Shown here one piece after another: positions 33,259 through 45,118 of a stretch of 64,000 nt of DNA. Below the pieces are notes generated by a model. That model searched no databases and was not told the DNA's origin. It saw only the letters and a list, made by a program, of their open reading frames with translations. The translations under genes were made by a program, and so were the position numbers. Positions within the stretch are counted from its first letter, which is position 1. Each line of letters begins with the position of its first letter. Source of the stretch: Phorcus lineatus (lineage: Eukaryota > Mollusca > Gastropoda > Trochida > Trochidae); the NCBI GenBank assembly GCA_921293015.1, contig OV121095.1, positions 39,653,484-39,717,483 on the forward strand. The letters run 5' to 3'.

Positions 33259-33705
33259 ATTAAGATACATGAGGTTGAATTTGCTTTTTCATATATAGTT
33301 ATTGTCTGAAAATATATAAATGAATGAATGAATGAATGAATGAATCGCTTTATTTCCTCCAGATTTAGTCCGCAGATCATCGTACATATATACACTTACA
33401 TCAAGTATTTACGATACGGTCACAACGAGAAATATTCACAAAGGAGAGGCAAAAATATCTAGAATGTACACTTGAGTGAGGAGAGCAGGTATTTACAGAA
33501 AAGTACAATCATACATCTCCATGAGATTGAATTATCTTTATCATATAATGATTGTCTGAAAAATATAAATAAATGTTTTAAGGCATATACAATTGCTCTG
33601 AATTAAAATGTGTGACCCATATTTGAAGGAGTAATTACATTTACCATTCAGCAAAGTTAACGTAAATAGTTGTAAGTAAAAAATACGGATACTGCAAACT
33701 GGCAT
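33259..33705 (-). mobile_element. insertion with (AATG)n tract, copy 3 only
   Basis: Between ATATCAACG and TGTGCGTCTTCTAAA, which are adjacent in copies 1 and 2, lies about 450 bp. It includes (AATG)6-7 near 33318-33345. Read on the minus strand this is AGGAAATAAAGCG followed by (ATTC)n, as at a LINE or SINE 3' end. The two outer parts resemble each other (GATTGTCTGAAAAATATAAA near 33305 and 33550), suggesting a nested or duplicated insertion. Confidence 0.6.
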
Positions 33706-34160
33706 GTGCGTCTTCTAAACCCATTATCATTTTATCTCTAGTATATCTTTTATCAAGTTAATCAGCAAACATCTCAGCAAGATCATTGGTCTCTCTTCAT
33801 TCCAAATTCTTATGAATAACTCACAAAGTAAGATTAATTAAATAATTATATACGTTATTCCGCCCTTTCAGCTTACCGATCATTGGAATCCTTTGACGAA
33901 ACGGCCATTTTTTGCGAGGTGGGGTTATTTTGTTTGTCAGTATGTTTTTTTATGACGAGTTTATTATTTGAAAACATGCTCAATGATTTAGTAAATAGAT
34001 AGTTCGGTCACAGTCTAGTAAAGTGATTCATCTTACAGCTTACGCACGGAAATTAAAGCTCATTTCTCACAGTCACACATGCGGAACTTTCGATATTGCC
34101 TGTATCTTGTGGGTTCTTTACAGGTGAACTTTCAACACGATGCCATGAAAGTCAAGTCAT

Positions 34161-35489
34161 CGCTTAGAAATCAATTAATGTTGCGTTTACGAAATCAATC
34201 GCGTGTAGATCGGCTTGTAAACTCGCGATACACAAATAAAGGTTAACCCTTTAGGATCAACAAATGCAACAAATCCGAATCGCGTAGTTGACCTTATTTG
34301 CAAAGTTATCAGACATAGATATCAAGTACATCAGATGCATCGATGACACCCTTCATTACATAATAATGTGTAATTCCATAACTCATATATCTGTGGCATT
34401 GATCCTTCAACCCAAATAAAGTTTCCACAAATGCCAAAATATTGAAACCTTTCTAGGCCAATCTAAAATGTTCGAAACTCAAAGAGGAGAGCGGCCTTCT
34501 ACAGTAAAGAGTTAAAAGGACCTGCTTCTAAAAGACGTCTGTTACTGTTCTAGAAGCTTTTAAGGCAAGGTCCTTTGTTTTATTCATGACGGAAACTAAT
34601 CGATAATTAGCCTTAACAAGGATATACATCACGCCGTTCTTTTTGGGTGGGACTCAAACGGATCACTGACATCCGGACCATTAACTGAATCGAAACTTTC
34701 ACATAATTTAAGGGTATCGACTGACAGACTGGAGAAAAATTCAAAAAGCCTGAAAAGAAGTACACGATGATTTATTACTGTACAAATCGGCGACTGAGTC
34801 AGAGAAATCGTATTCGAAGTGAAGCTAGGTCCTTTTTTTTCTCATTGGTCAAATGGACAATTAAGCACAATGGATGGTGATTTGCTGTCCGTTTCGACTT
34901 GCGTCTAACAGAATCATCATAAAGCCTGCCGGGCGAGTACCTAAAAGACTTATAATGTATCAATACCTTACATAACTGTATGATATTCACTGATTTCGAA
35001 TGATACATAAGGTTTTCACGAACATTTAGTTTTACAAATATTTATTACAATTGATATATATCAGGTTGAAGATTTGATTTACTCGGTTGAATTGCTGGTA
35101 GAATTTCTTGGTCAGAATATCATGTATTACATAAATCGGATTTTCCAAGTCTTGGAAAAAGGTGCCTCTTCTCCTAACTGATGAGAAAGAAGTCAAAACC
35201 ACGCGGTCATATGAAATTAGAAAAAAAATAATGCAGCAGATACTTATTACAGGAGACAAGGTCGGGAATTCATTTTTAGAAATAACAAGAACGTCACACA
35301 CGTTAACATTTAGAACGCCAGCTAGCTTCGTCAAATGTAAATTATATAATGCATAAATAAATGACAACAGAATTGTGCAGTTCTGTAACCAAATTTATGA
35401 TAAAGCAGTACCTAAACACGTGAAATCGATCGAACAAGCCATTTTACTCATAGCTGACCAAGGTAGATTTGAATCACATGATATAAAAA
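34161..35489. other. unique gene-poor stretch
   Basis: No recognised gene. A 111-codon minus-strand open frame (35032-35367) has no motif I recognise and is low-complexity hydrophobic in part; I do not call it a gene. Confidence 0.4.
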
Positions 35490-36520
35490 AAAGATAACTT
35501 TTGCTCTTTCTTCACTGACATCAGTAACTTTGGACCAGCGATGTTTCAGCTTCATTATGCAATTCTTGTAGAACTCCGTATCCTGGGTCTCAAGAAATCT
35601 TTCAAAGACAGCAACCAGTCACGTAAACGGTTCTTCAGATTGGGGAAGGGGAAGAAGAACGATGGTGCCATATCTGGGGAGTACGGTGAGTCTGGAAGAG
35701 CTTCAAAGCCCAGTTTGGTCGCGGCAGTAACAACGATATGTCCAATGTGGACGGGGGCATTGACATGAAGGAGCAGCATTTCTGCACTAAGCTTCCCTCG
35801 CCACTTGGCCTCGATGGCTACCCTCAATTGCCTCAATTTACTGGCAAAATATGCCCCGTTGATAGTTTGGTCCTTCTCTACGTAATCCTTCATGATGGGA
35901 ACCTGACTATCATCTTCTTTCCAGCAGATGGAATTTGCTTGAACGTTTTCGGGGGTTTGAATTGGCATGCTTACACTGTTTGCTGGTTTTGGTTTCAGGG
36001 TCAAAGTAATGTACCTGCGTCTCATCCCGGGGCACTAATGGTTTCAGGAAATTATCCCTGTCTCCTCTTTATTGAGCCAACAGTTCATTTCAAATATCCA
36101 GGCGTTTTTGTTTCTGGTCACCAGTTAATATTCTTGCTACACATCTTACAGAGTGCTTGCTCATTTGAAGGTTATCCGTCAGTATTGTGTATACCGACCG
36201 AAAACTAATGCCATAGCTATGTGTTGAATGGTCGCACGTCTGTCTGCAAGCACCATGTCGTGAACAGCTTCAACTTGAACATCACTGGAGGCCATGGTAG
36301 TTCTTGGCCGACCAGACCTTGGATCATCTTCAACTTCTGTCGGCCACGTTTAAATTCAGCAACCCAATGCAACTGTGGTGAATGCTGGAGAGACATCATC
36401 CAATTTATCGCCCATTTACTCAAGGATTTCCTGTGCCGACATCCCTTTCCTGAAAAAAACATGCTTCAACATCATTCATTTTTCAAGTTTCTTTACCCCT
36501 GTGCACACTAGAAGTGACAT
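35490..36520 (-). pseudogene. mariner transposase relic
   Basis: Minus-strand mariner transposase in several frames. The N-terminal helix-turn-helix region is at 36462-36217 (shifted frames). The catalytic half at 36025-35555 shows INGAYFASKLRQLR, HVNAPVHIGH, GFEALPDSPYSPDMAPS and LKNRLR. The second catalytic aspartate (normally HDNAPVH) reads valine, from a GTC codon. The third aspartate of SPDMAPS is retained. Frameshifts and a missing residue show it is inactive. I could not define the terminal inverted repeats. Confidence 0.88.
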
Positions 36521-37740
36521 CTCGAAAACTAATCTACGGATGGATGGAATATTTTGTAAGTACCTTCAGAAAAAATTGTATTCCAGGTTTACAGATAATT
36601 CTGAAGTAGTGGATTATGACATCATGCATGCTTATTGACATATTGTACGAATTTTTTAAATTCACCCTTGTAATCCTTAAGTTGCTGGTCCGGTGCCCGA
36701 ATTCTCCAGCACCCGCCTCGCTTCCATTAATGGTTTATTGACACCAGTGCCTTTATTTTTCAGCGCCGTGAGACGCGACCGTTTTTACTTGATATGGTTG
36801 GTTTATATGGCGAAAGGAGTATATAAACTTGCGTTACTTACACTTCTATTTTGCTGGTCTTGTATACCAATGGTCGAGACGTTTCTATCTAGAACGGTTT
36901 TAATATATATCAGTAGGTTAACTTTTCTTTTGAACGCCATAACTTCACAAAATCTGAGCGCGCACGCGTGAAATTAAAAACGCAAAGTAAGAAGATTTGT
37001 TGCTCTTGACATCCATATAATATTGTCTTTATTTCAATAACTATAATCTCATCGAAAGACTGAGCGCACATAGGCAAGTTCTCAACAGACATGAAACGTA
37101 TCTAACGCTCTTTAAGGTAAAATAAATATAATAAATTACGAATTCTTTACATAAAATATAATTTACGGAAGTAGGGCAGTGATATTAGCACTATAAAATT
37201 CCGTCTCCAACAGTCTTACTATCGAGGCTAGCCCCCGACAACCGCACGTGTTTAGTGCGTGTAGGCAAAAAGATAAATGTAAAAATAATACATAGACTTA
37301 AAGGCAATTTAACCATTCAAATAATAATAATCTATTGTAACATGACTTCGTTGTATCCTCGATTCCGATTGGTTGATTTGAAAGAATTACCCTATGTTGA
37401 CATTCGAAACTACGAGAATCACGCACTTGTGAGTATAACGGAGAGTAACGGAGAGGGCCGAGGTGTTTCGATTGCCTATGTTGAATGACAATGAATACCC
37501 GCAAATTAGCAAAGGCGAATCACCGCGAATTGATACAACATGTTTACTAGTGCCGGCCCGACTCAAGTTTTAATACTACAGTTTCGTAGAAAATTCGTGC
37601 CGAACTCCGATTTGACTGATGTCTTTGTACTTTTTTAGGTAGTGTGTACCGGTAGAAATTACAAATACACATCTATATGATTTATTTTTGAAGAACGAAA
37701 ATATTTTCAACTGGCTTACTTAGTCCAAGTTTGCCGCAGA
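36521..37740. other. unique gene-poor stretch
   Basis: No recognised gene. A TATATAAA (36820-36827) and a short plus-strand frame with a signal-peptide-like start (ATG 36807) are noted but not convincing. Confidence 0.4.
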
Positions 37741-37779
37741 GTTTCATGCAGCCGCCTTTCGAATGCCGTTCCCATGGCA

Positions 37780-37811
37780 TGACGTCACAAAGGCCAACCG
37801 TTTTGACGTCA
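37780..37811. promoter_or_regulatory. paired CRE palindromes
   Basis: Two perfect TGACGTCA sites at 37780-37787 and 37804-37811, 24 bp apart and both followed by CA, within a locally GC-richer patch (37740-37830). TGACGTCA is the CREB/ATF consensus. There is no identifiable downstream gene on either strand, so regulatory function is inference. Confidence 0.4.
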
Positions 37812-37829
37812 CAATGTTTGCGTCGCTGT

Positions 37830-38999
37830 CACAATGGTTGTGGGCTAGTTTAAGAGTTTTGTACTCGGGGTTTTACGATATTTTTCTACGACCTTTATAC
37901 ATGTGTAATTGTCGATTTCGGTCTCAAATTATCTCAAACTAGTATGTTGTCTCGCTGTTATGAATGCAACTGTTTGGTATCATCAGGACAATGCTTGTAA
38001 TGTAAATTATGCGGGGAATTCACATTAGGTTAGACCTTAACACACCTCTTACAGAAATAGAACAGTCTCAAAGTCCTTTCCACGCAAAAATAAGTACGCA
38101 AAAACAGAGTTCGCTCTTAAACTTCTCAATAGTTTTGTAACTTTGCAACCTTTTGTTAAGAACAACAACCATAGAAAAATTGGCAGCATATCGAGATGCG
38201 TAAATAAATAAATACAAGTGCTGAACTGGAGCTACCCGAGAGGCATTTTCGTACGGGTCTGGCTGGGACCAACCTACTCGTTAGTCAAATACAGTTACTC
38301 CGCTAGACCCGATTACACGAGGATGGCTACGGGGGCCCTGAAATCGAATTACCGCTCTCCCGTAACATGACGGGTTTAACAAGTTAAGGGTATGTTTTGT
38401 TTTGATTACCACTGCCATTGCCAAACCATCTGAACGGAAGTATCTTCAGATAAACATTGCCACCTGATTACATGAACGTAAAAAGGTTTAGTGATTTTGC
38501 ATTTGACAATTTAGGTAAAAGCAATACAAACATAAATATTATGATTACTCAAAAGGTAGGCTTACATCGTATCAATTTACCGTTAACATCGATTCTATGT
38601 CCGTTTGCATATAACAAAGCACGTATTACTAGACACCATTTACTTGTCTTGAACAGTATTATACGTTAGAGATTGCATGATATAGACGTTATCGTGATCG
38701 TTTGGTTTGGCAAGTCCTGTACATGGCTCATTGAATACAATTTTTCATCCTAATGAAATATATCATCCCTCCAAAACATAATTTTCTCCATCATCAAACT
38801 ATTAACTTTTGTATGAATTACTTTTTTTCTCTTTGTGGACGTATTCCCGTATTACCATAAATACGTTTATCATTAGCATTCCCAAAATGTTTTGTATCTA
38901 TTTCAGGATTGATTCTTTTAGTTTCACTTAATCAAATTGTGTTTATTTGCAAATAAGCCAAATACCACATTATGAGAAATGATTAACAAATAATAATCA
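37830..38999. other. unique gene-poor stretch
   Basis: No recognised gene or repeat. The part at 38200-38400 is GC-richer than its surroundings but has no motif I can name. Confidence 0.4.
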
Positions 39000-41900
39000 T
39001 TGTCATAAGGCGATTAACTGTTCTGACTTGAATATGTTTTGTTGATATTCATTTCTCATTTTCATCATGAATGTGTACTAGTATGATTTCAATTTAAGAC
39101 TTGATGCACGAGCCTTTAAAACGTAAAAAATCTATTGACATGCCTCAAATTGAAAAATAAAAGAAAACGATGTTGAATAAGTTTAATTAATATCTGAATT
39201 AACCAAAAACCAAAAAATATTAAACCATCTGATCAAAGTAAACATTAAAAGTTTCATTTTTAGAGTTGAACAGAAAAACGAAAACTTTCCTGAACACTTT
39301 GTCATTAGAACCACTAAGGGACGTGTGCAGTAATGTATGTTTAGTTTAATTCATCGCTGAATGGACAAAAAGCAGAAAATAATAATCAGCATCCGGTAAA
39401 AATAATCAATGAATATTTCTATGCTATAAATCTATTTTTGAGTTTAACAGATAAACGAAAACTTTCTGATAAGACCCACTATGAGGCATGTGCAGTAATG
39501 TAAGTTTAGACTTTCAGAAATTCTGAGAGTGAAATAATTGTATTACACCCAGGTTATATCGTTTCGCATCATTTGTATGTATCGAGCGTGACACATTTGA
39601 TAGAAACACATTTTCTCATCCAAAAATGGAGATATTGTTAGTGGATGATCAAGCGATATCAACTGACTGACAAGTTTTATCAGCAGATTTTGAACAAAAC
39701 TCTGCCATCGCCATGTACATGAAGTCACAAATGGTTTACTTAAACAAGTAATGACATAACAAATGTAATAAGGTCATAAAGGTCAGAGCATCAGGAATCT
39801 GATAATGGTGAAATCTCTTGGATTTAATTTTCCCATTGTCTGCAAACGAAGTAAAAATATCGTCATCAAACTTCGGATAACTTCGGATCAACTCTTGTAT
39901 ATATATTTGATATCAAATGACACTTTGATAAGCTTCTATATTTATCGACTACGTGTCAAATATCACTTCCGTATTGTTTCGCATGTTTTTACCATTGATA
40001 ATCATAAAGATCACGGATTGTAATATTCCTTGCATTCTCAAAATAATTATTGTCAGCCAATTAGTAAACATGCTCTAAATCAATTAATGACGGAACTTTT
40101 TGTAACTTTAGATTAAATGGATGATCAGACATTAAGGATCAAATCATCTTAAAGCTTCATTGAAGACGTTTCAGTATGAAAATCAAGGACAAGAGTATCA
40201 TATAATTTTCACATTATCATTAACATTTTATATCACTTATATCACTGAATCTTTGCCTGACTAGGCCATTTCGGAATAGAAACAACTCACTGGAAGTGAA
40301 ACTGTTTTTGTGTCTTGCACGGTTGCTACTACTTAGCCATTATTTCTTCGATAAAAGGATGCAAGAAAACTTGACTTATGAAGAACGTGCCCTTAGCTCC
40401 TCTCTGATAGATGAGGGGCTGCAAAATATCTGAGGTTGAAATATAATCCACTTAAAAAGTGAAGTTAGGTTTTTGTAAATAGATTTTCTAGTTTTAAATT
40501 ATTTTTCTGTGAACCTAGCGGCTCAAGAATGTCAGTTTCGTGCTTTCAACTTCTCTTGACACAAAACGAACACAAGTCCAATACGAATTCACTTCATCAG
40601 CAAATTCCGTTAACACACAGCCTAAAGTAACAAAAATTCAATTTTCAACTGAACATAAAGTCAACAACAAACTGTTTTGATGTTGCACATCCATTACAAT
40701 TTAATTAATATCTTTTGAGAAAGACAACAAACCTAATAATATTTGTAGCTTTAATCGTGATCGTCTTTAGATACACTAAATGATTAAAGTATTAACTGCA
40801 AATGATACTCATGCATTGACATTTCAATTCATATTGCGAAAACGAAAGCCGCTAAAAACTATAAGAAAGTTTTAATTCGTGTTGTCCAATTTTGAGGATG
40901 TTTTATTAATAGTTTATTTAATTATTAATAAATTGACAGATTTAAAGATTTCTCTGGAGCACGATTGATTCAATTTATCAGCAGAAAACAACAACATTCA
41001 GTTAATTCACAGTTAAAGAGTATGTATTAAATTCATGAATGTGCTTTTGCTCCTCAAAAGACAATAGAACATGCGTTATTTGAATTTTGCTTGGATCACA
41101 GAGCTGTATTTGTATATATGTAAACGATAACACTGATTGCTTAACCGCTAATACACACTTTAATCACAACAAAGTTTTCCAATTAAGTTAGATTTTTAAA
41201 TTGAAAATTTCTTGTAAATTTCACAGCGAATATTCTGTCGTTTGTATGCAATATTACATGTAAGACAATGTGTATAAAACTATGGTTGTAGGCCATTACC
41301 TTCGGGACGTATTGTCATCAATTATAGAATTAAAAATTCTAACAGGGTTAAGTCCAATAAAAACAAAATGATTTTCTAGTTCACTGGTAAACGTCTTTTT
41401 TCAAAAATTCAATTAACTCACGAGATGAAAATACCAGTAATCCTATCTTTAACCAAGGATATTGAACACTAATGAAGTGAAACTCTCTTTGACACAAATC
41501 CGTTTTGATTTATGAAGAAGTTTCAATGAAAGACCATCACCTCTTTGTATCTCCAGAGTCATTCTATTTTCAAAAAGATGCAAATATTTTCGGACGGGCA
41601 CTCATATTACGTAAGGTTTCCTTGGTAAAACATTCAGCTTTAATTTTTGATGTTTTATTCTTTTGAATAACATCATTGAATATCATTAATATATACATAT
41701 GTTTGTTCTTGCAAACAGGCATTTAGTAAGTCAAAACAGCATTGGTCAATCAACAATTTTCATTTTATTGTTTAAATTCTTTAATATTTGGATTCATTCT
41801 GTTAAAGAGTACCTCCTTTTAAAACATAAATCTCCTTTTCTAATGTTTTTAATTGGACTGAGAGTGTTATGATTATAACAAAAATACCAAAAAAATTACC

Positions 41901-43300
41901 AAGATATAACCTGCCAAAATTAGATCTGTAAAAAGTTGTTTTTATCATGGGCCTAAACAGTCAAGAACAAATAACATAATTATATAGAGGTAATCATATC
42001 CCTGCGGTCGAGAGTGTGAAAGGAGGATTTCTCTGAGACGCATTCAATAGCTTTCAATAGGACAAACTAACCAAGGGTCGGACATTTCTTGAATATCTAC
42101 ATAACCTTATTGTGTTTACAGCTCCTATTCAAAACGTTCGTACTTAGTAATGTTTTCGTTTAAAAAGGATTTGTATGTGTTTATCTGTAAGACGATTAAA
42201 TTAGCTCTCACTAGGACTAGCTAACCTAAGTTTTCACATTTTCCGACAGATTATGGTTAATGAAATATTGAAGATATCGGGAGATTATAATCATTAATGG
42301 GAAATTCTTCAGATTTTTCTCACATCAGCTTCTGTGAATTATGGTTCATGAGAAGAACATGTTGTTTTCATGAGTGTTGTGAATAATCTCATCATCTTTA
42401 TATTTGGCTAATAAATTGATTCACGTGCACAATGTAACTATTTCAAAGAGAATTTGCTGATAACGATACAATGTTTTACTTTCTGGTTAGTTCCTTACCA
42501 ACGTTAAACACCTAAGGGAATGTTCAATGTTTGAAGGATGAAATAGGAATGCTTCTATTCTTCATTGATTAACTATTTTTGCCGATCTAATATTTTATTA
42601 ACTGTTACATGCCTTCATGTTATCATTTACCTACAAAGAGACATATTCTAAAATATGATAACTCAGATTGTGATTAATAGTTTCCTTGTTTTATTAGAGT
42701 TTGCATTTTACACATTAAAAGTCTTTTTTTTATATGTTTATCTTGCTTTGATTGCATTTTTAAGAGGCAGTTGATTGAAAAAAAAGCTAAGGAATTTTAG
42801 ATCCTTAACCTTAATGATAAATATGTTTGAATAAGATAATATGCCTTGAAAACTCAATCGTGTAACGTTGTCAAACAATATTCTGGTTAATAACTAATAT
42901 CAGGTTGTCTTCCTTGCAAATGACACATCCATACCTATTCTCTAACAACCGTATGGCTTCAAACATGTCACGTTTCATTGCACGTCATCCTTTAATAATA
43001 TGATAAATAATAAGATGTACAAATTCAATTCATGAAAGATTCTTTTTAAGAAAACATGGATGACATTGTTATTGCCAAATCATTAAAATTATGTAAAATT
43101 CTCTTTTACTAATCAAATGATTTATTCATCATCGTCAACAACGAGAAGAAAAACTATTATGAATTAAAACGTCATTGTCAACTTATTTGATTGAAAGTCA
43201 TCTTGACTGATTCACAGATTCATATTTTATTCGATTGCAGTTGATAAAATTCTGTCAAAATTGTTATTGTCTTGGAACTGTTCTTTTTTAATATAATAGT
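39000..43300. repeat. diverged non-coding duplication, set 1
   Basis: Blocks in order: CGAAAACTTTCCTGA/CACTAAGGGAC (39280 and again 39450), GACTAGGCCATTT (40260), AATTTATCAGCAGAAAA (40974), CCTATCTTTAACCAAGG (41441), GGGCCTAAACAG to CCTATTCAAAACG (41950-42135), TTCTCACATCAGCTTC (42317), CAGGTTGTCTTCCTTGC (42901). The same order recurs in sets 2 and 3. No coding frame follows the conservation. Confidence 0.75.
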
Positions 43301-44309
43301 TTTACGACTTTCAAAGTCAACACATTTAACCTGAAATGAGCTGAAATGCCGCAAATGAGTACCTACCATAATAGAAGATAAACTATGAGTTATACTATTT
43401 GTAAGTCTTGTAGCCTCTGTGGTATCTATTATGTGTCAGCAATGTATGTATCTTTAGAAACTTATTCTTTCTTTTATTGTTTTGGTTACAACGTCTTAGT
43501 GAAAAATTTCAAACGATTCAAAACACCTTCTTTTTTGGGGAGAAATATTCATTAAATATTCAATCGGAAATATTGATATTAAATATACATTTTATATATA
43601 TTGTTTTGAATTTAAATTTGATAAATTAAAAAAACACCTATTGTTTAATTTCGAAAGTGTTATGCAACATATTAGTTTATAGGAAGGGAGATAACTATGT
43701 TATACTCATTTTAATATAAACTGTTGACTACTGTTACTAAAAATAGCTTTTTGATTGTTTTTGCAGTCAATCTACGAAAGGACGTATTTGTTTGGATAAG
43801 GAAGGAATAAAGTGAAGATAGTAAGATGATTCTGACTTGTTGATCCTGAAGTGGGATTAAAACTAAAACATACACGATGTTAGATTCGTGAAATTTGAAT
43901 TTTGTAAATGTTTGTATGATTGTGTCTTTAATCCCCTTTCCTCACTACAATTGATAAATAATTGCTAAAATGCTTCTATACAGGTGTTTACTTTATAATA
44001 CGTGAACAAGACCACCACATAGTAAAAAGATGTAGACACACCATGATTGCAGTATCGAGGTAAACAAATGAGTATACATTCATCAATTAAAGACATTCAA
44101 CCATTCGATAGCTACATAAATGCAGTATATTCTTTAAATCAGTTTATGCATTCACTTTTATGAGATTCCCTCATTCTCTGTAAAATAATTTTTCTATTAG
44201 TCATGAATATTTCAAATATATAAAATATACAATTTTGCAAATATGAGAAATTGCTGCTTAAACTGGAATAATTGATGAAGAGTCATTAATGTGAACAGCT
44301 TTACGTTAA
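43301..44309. other. gene-free AT-rich DNA
   Basis: Nothing recognisable apart from AT-rich runs. Confidence 0.4.
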
Positions 44310-44740
44310 TTAATAAGGGTGCGCGGTATTATCAGTATATCGGTATATTGCAATACAGAAACAACATGATATGTACCAGTACACACTTCTCAAAATATCC
44401 AAAAACTCGGTTGATTAACAATTAAGCTCTTAAATCTAAAACTGTAGTAAAACAAAGTCTTATAAAACGAGATTTTAAGCCAGGTGTAAACTCGCTAACT
44501 GAAAATATCGCAAACGTGTTTTAGCTCACAACCAGTTACTGAACTATCTCTCTGTACATGTGATGGAAACGTTAGACAGCCGAGCATTGAGTACAGTTCA
44601 AATCATTCTTGATTAGTCAAGAGAGTACGCACAAGATCAAATTTGAAAAGTACCAATAAATCGCAATACGTATTGCAATGAGCTTTTCTGTATCGAAAAA
44701 TATTGCAATACGGAAATGAGGAGCGATACCATACACTATG
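44310..44740. mobile_element. hAT-like MITE with GTATTGCAATAC words
   Basis: The left side GGGTGCGCGGTATTATCAG/TATTGCAATACAG and the right side TATTGCAATACGG/GAGCGATACCATACAC are roughly inverted. A 14-bp palindrome GCAATACGTATTGC lies at 44663-44676. This pattern is typical of non-autonomous hAT elements seen in many animals. Ends and target duplication were not resolved. Confidence 0.45.
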
Positions 44741-44875
44741 TATATTTTTATATGAGGTCTGAGCTGAATGAGCTATATATTCATATATGATTATAACTGA
44801 GGAAAACATAGTACATTAGTAAATAAAAGAAAAGAGAAAACATATAGATATCAAAATAATGACAAGACTGTGTTT

Positions 44876-45118
44876 AAGGGTTGGATAGCGCGGTCGGCTT
44901 CGGATCAAGGGGTCCACGTTTTGAATCTCGCCAGGGGCTCGGCAACTTTGTCTGCATTAATAGAGAACTGTTCTACACTGAATTTCAGTGCAGGTTTCGC
45001 CGCAATACAAAGCCACAATGGTGTTGCGGGCTTCCCCATTGCAATAATACTAGCAGCCGCGATATAAGTGAAATACTCATGTCGTTAAACCCCATATCAC
45101 CTCACCCACCTCTCAAGT
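44876..45118 (+). mobile_element. tRNA-derived SINE
   Basis: Begins with a tRNA-like head (GGTTGGATAGCGCGGTCGG, then box-B-like GTTTTGAATCTCG near 44918). It continues through GCAGGTTTCGCCGCAATACA and ends GCGATATAAGTGAAATACTC with CGTTAAACCCCATATCACC. The 3' module is the one in the triplicated units on the other strand. Confidence 0.75.

Larger units (their letters stand above)
30598..34160. repeat. triplicated unit, copy 3 (partial)
   Basis: Homologous to the first ~3.5 kb of copies 1 and 2 and ends at about 34160, just where the LINE fragment begins in the others. It lacks the LINE and Tc1-like half. It also differs by a replaced segment (31628-31880) and an insertion (33259-33705). The E-box/ATG module is intact (ATG at 30996). 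Confidence 0.9.

Noticed and set aside
35032-35367. 111-codon minus-strand frame
   Set aside because: No motif recognised and composition typical of translated AT-rich DNA.
35738-36208. 156-codon plus-strand frame
   Set aside because: Antisense of the mariner transposase relic.
36807-36971. Short frame starting with a signal-peptide-like stretch
   Set aside because: Only about 54 codons, no further domain, no splice or homology support, and AT-rich chance frames are common here.
37255-37488. 77-codon plus-strand frame
   Set aside because: No recognisable motif or gene context.
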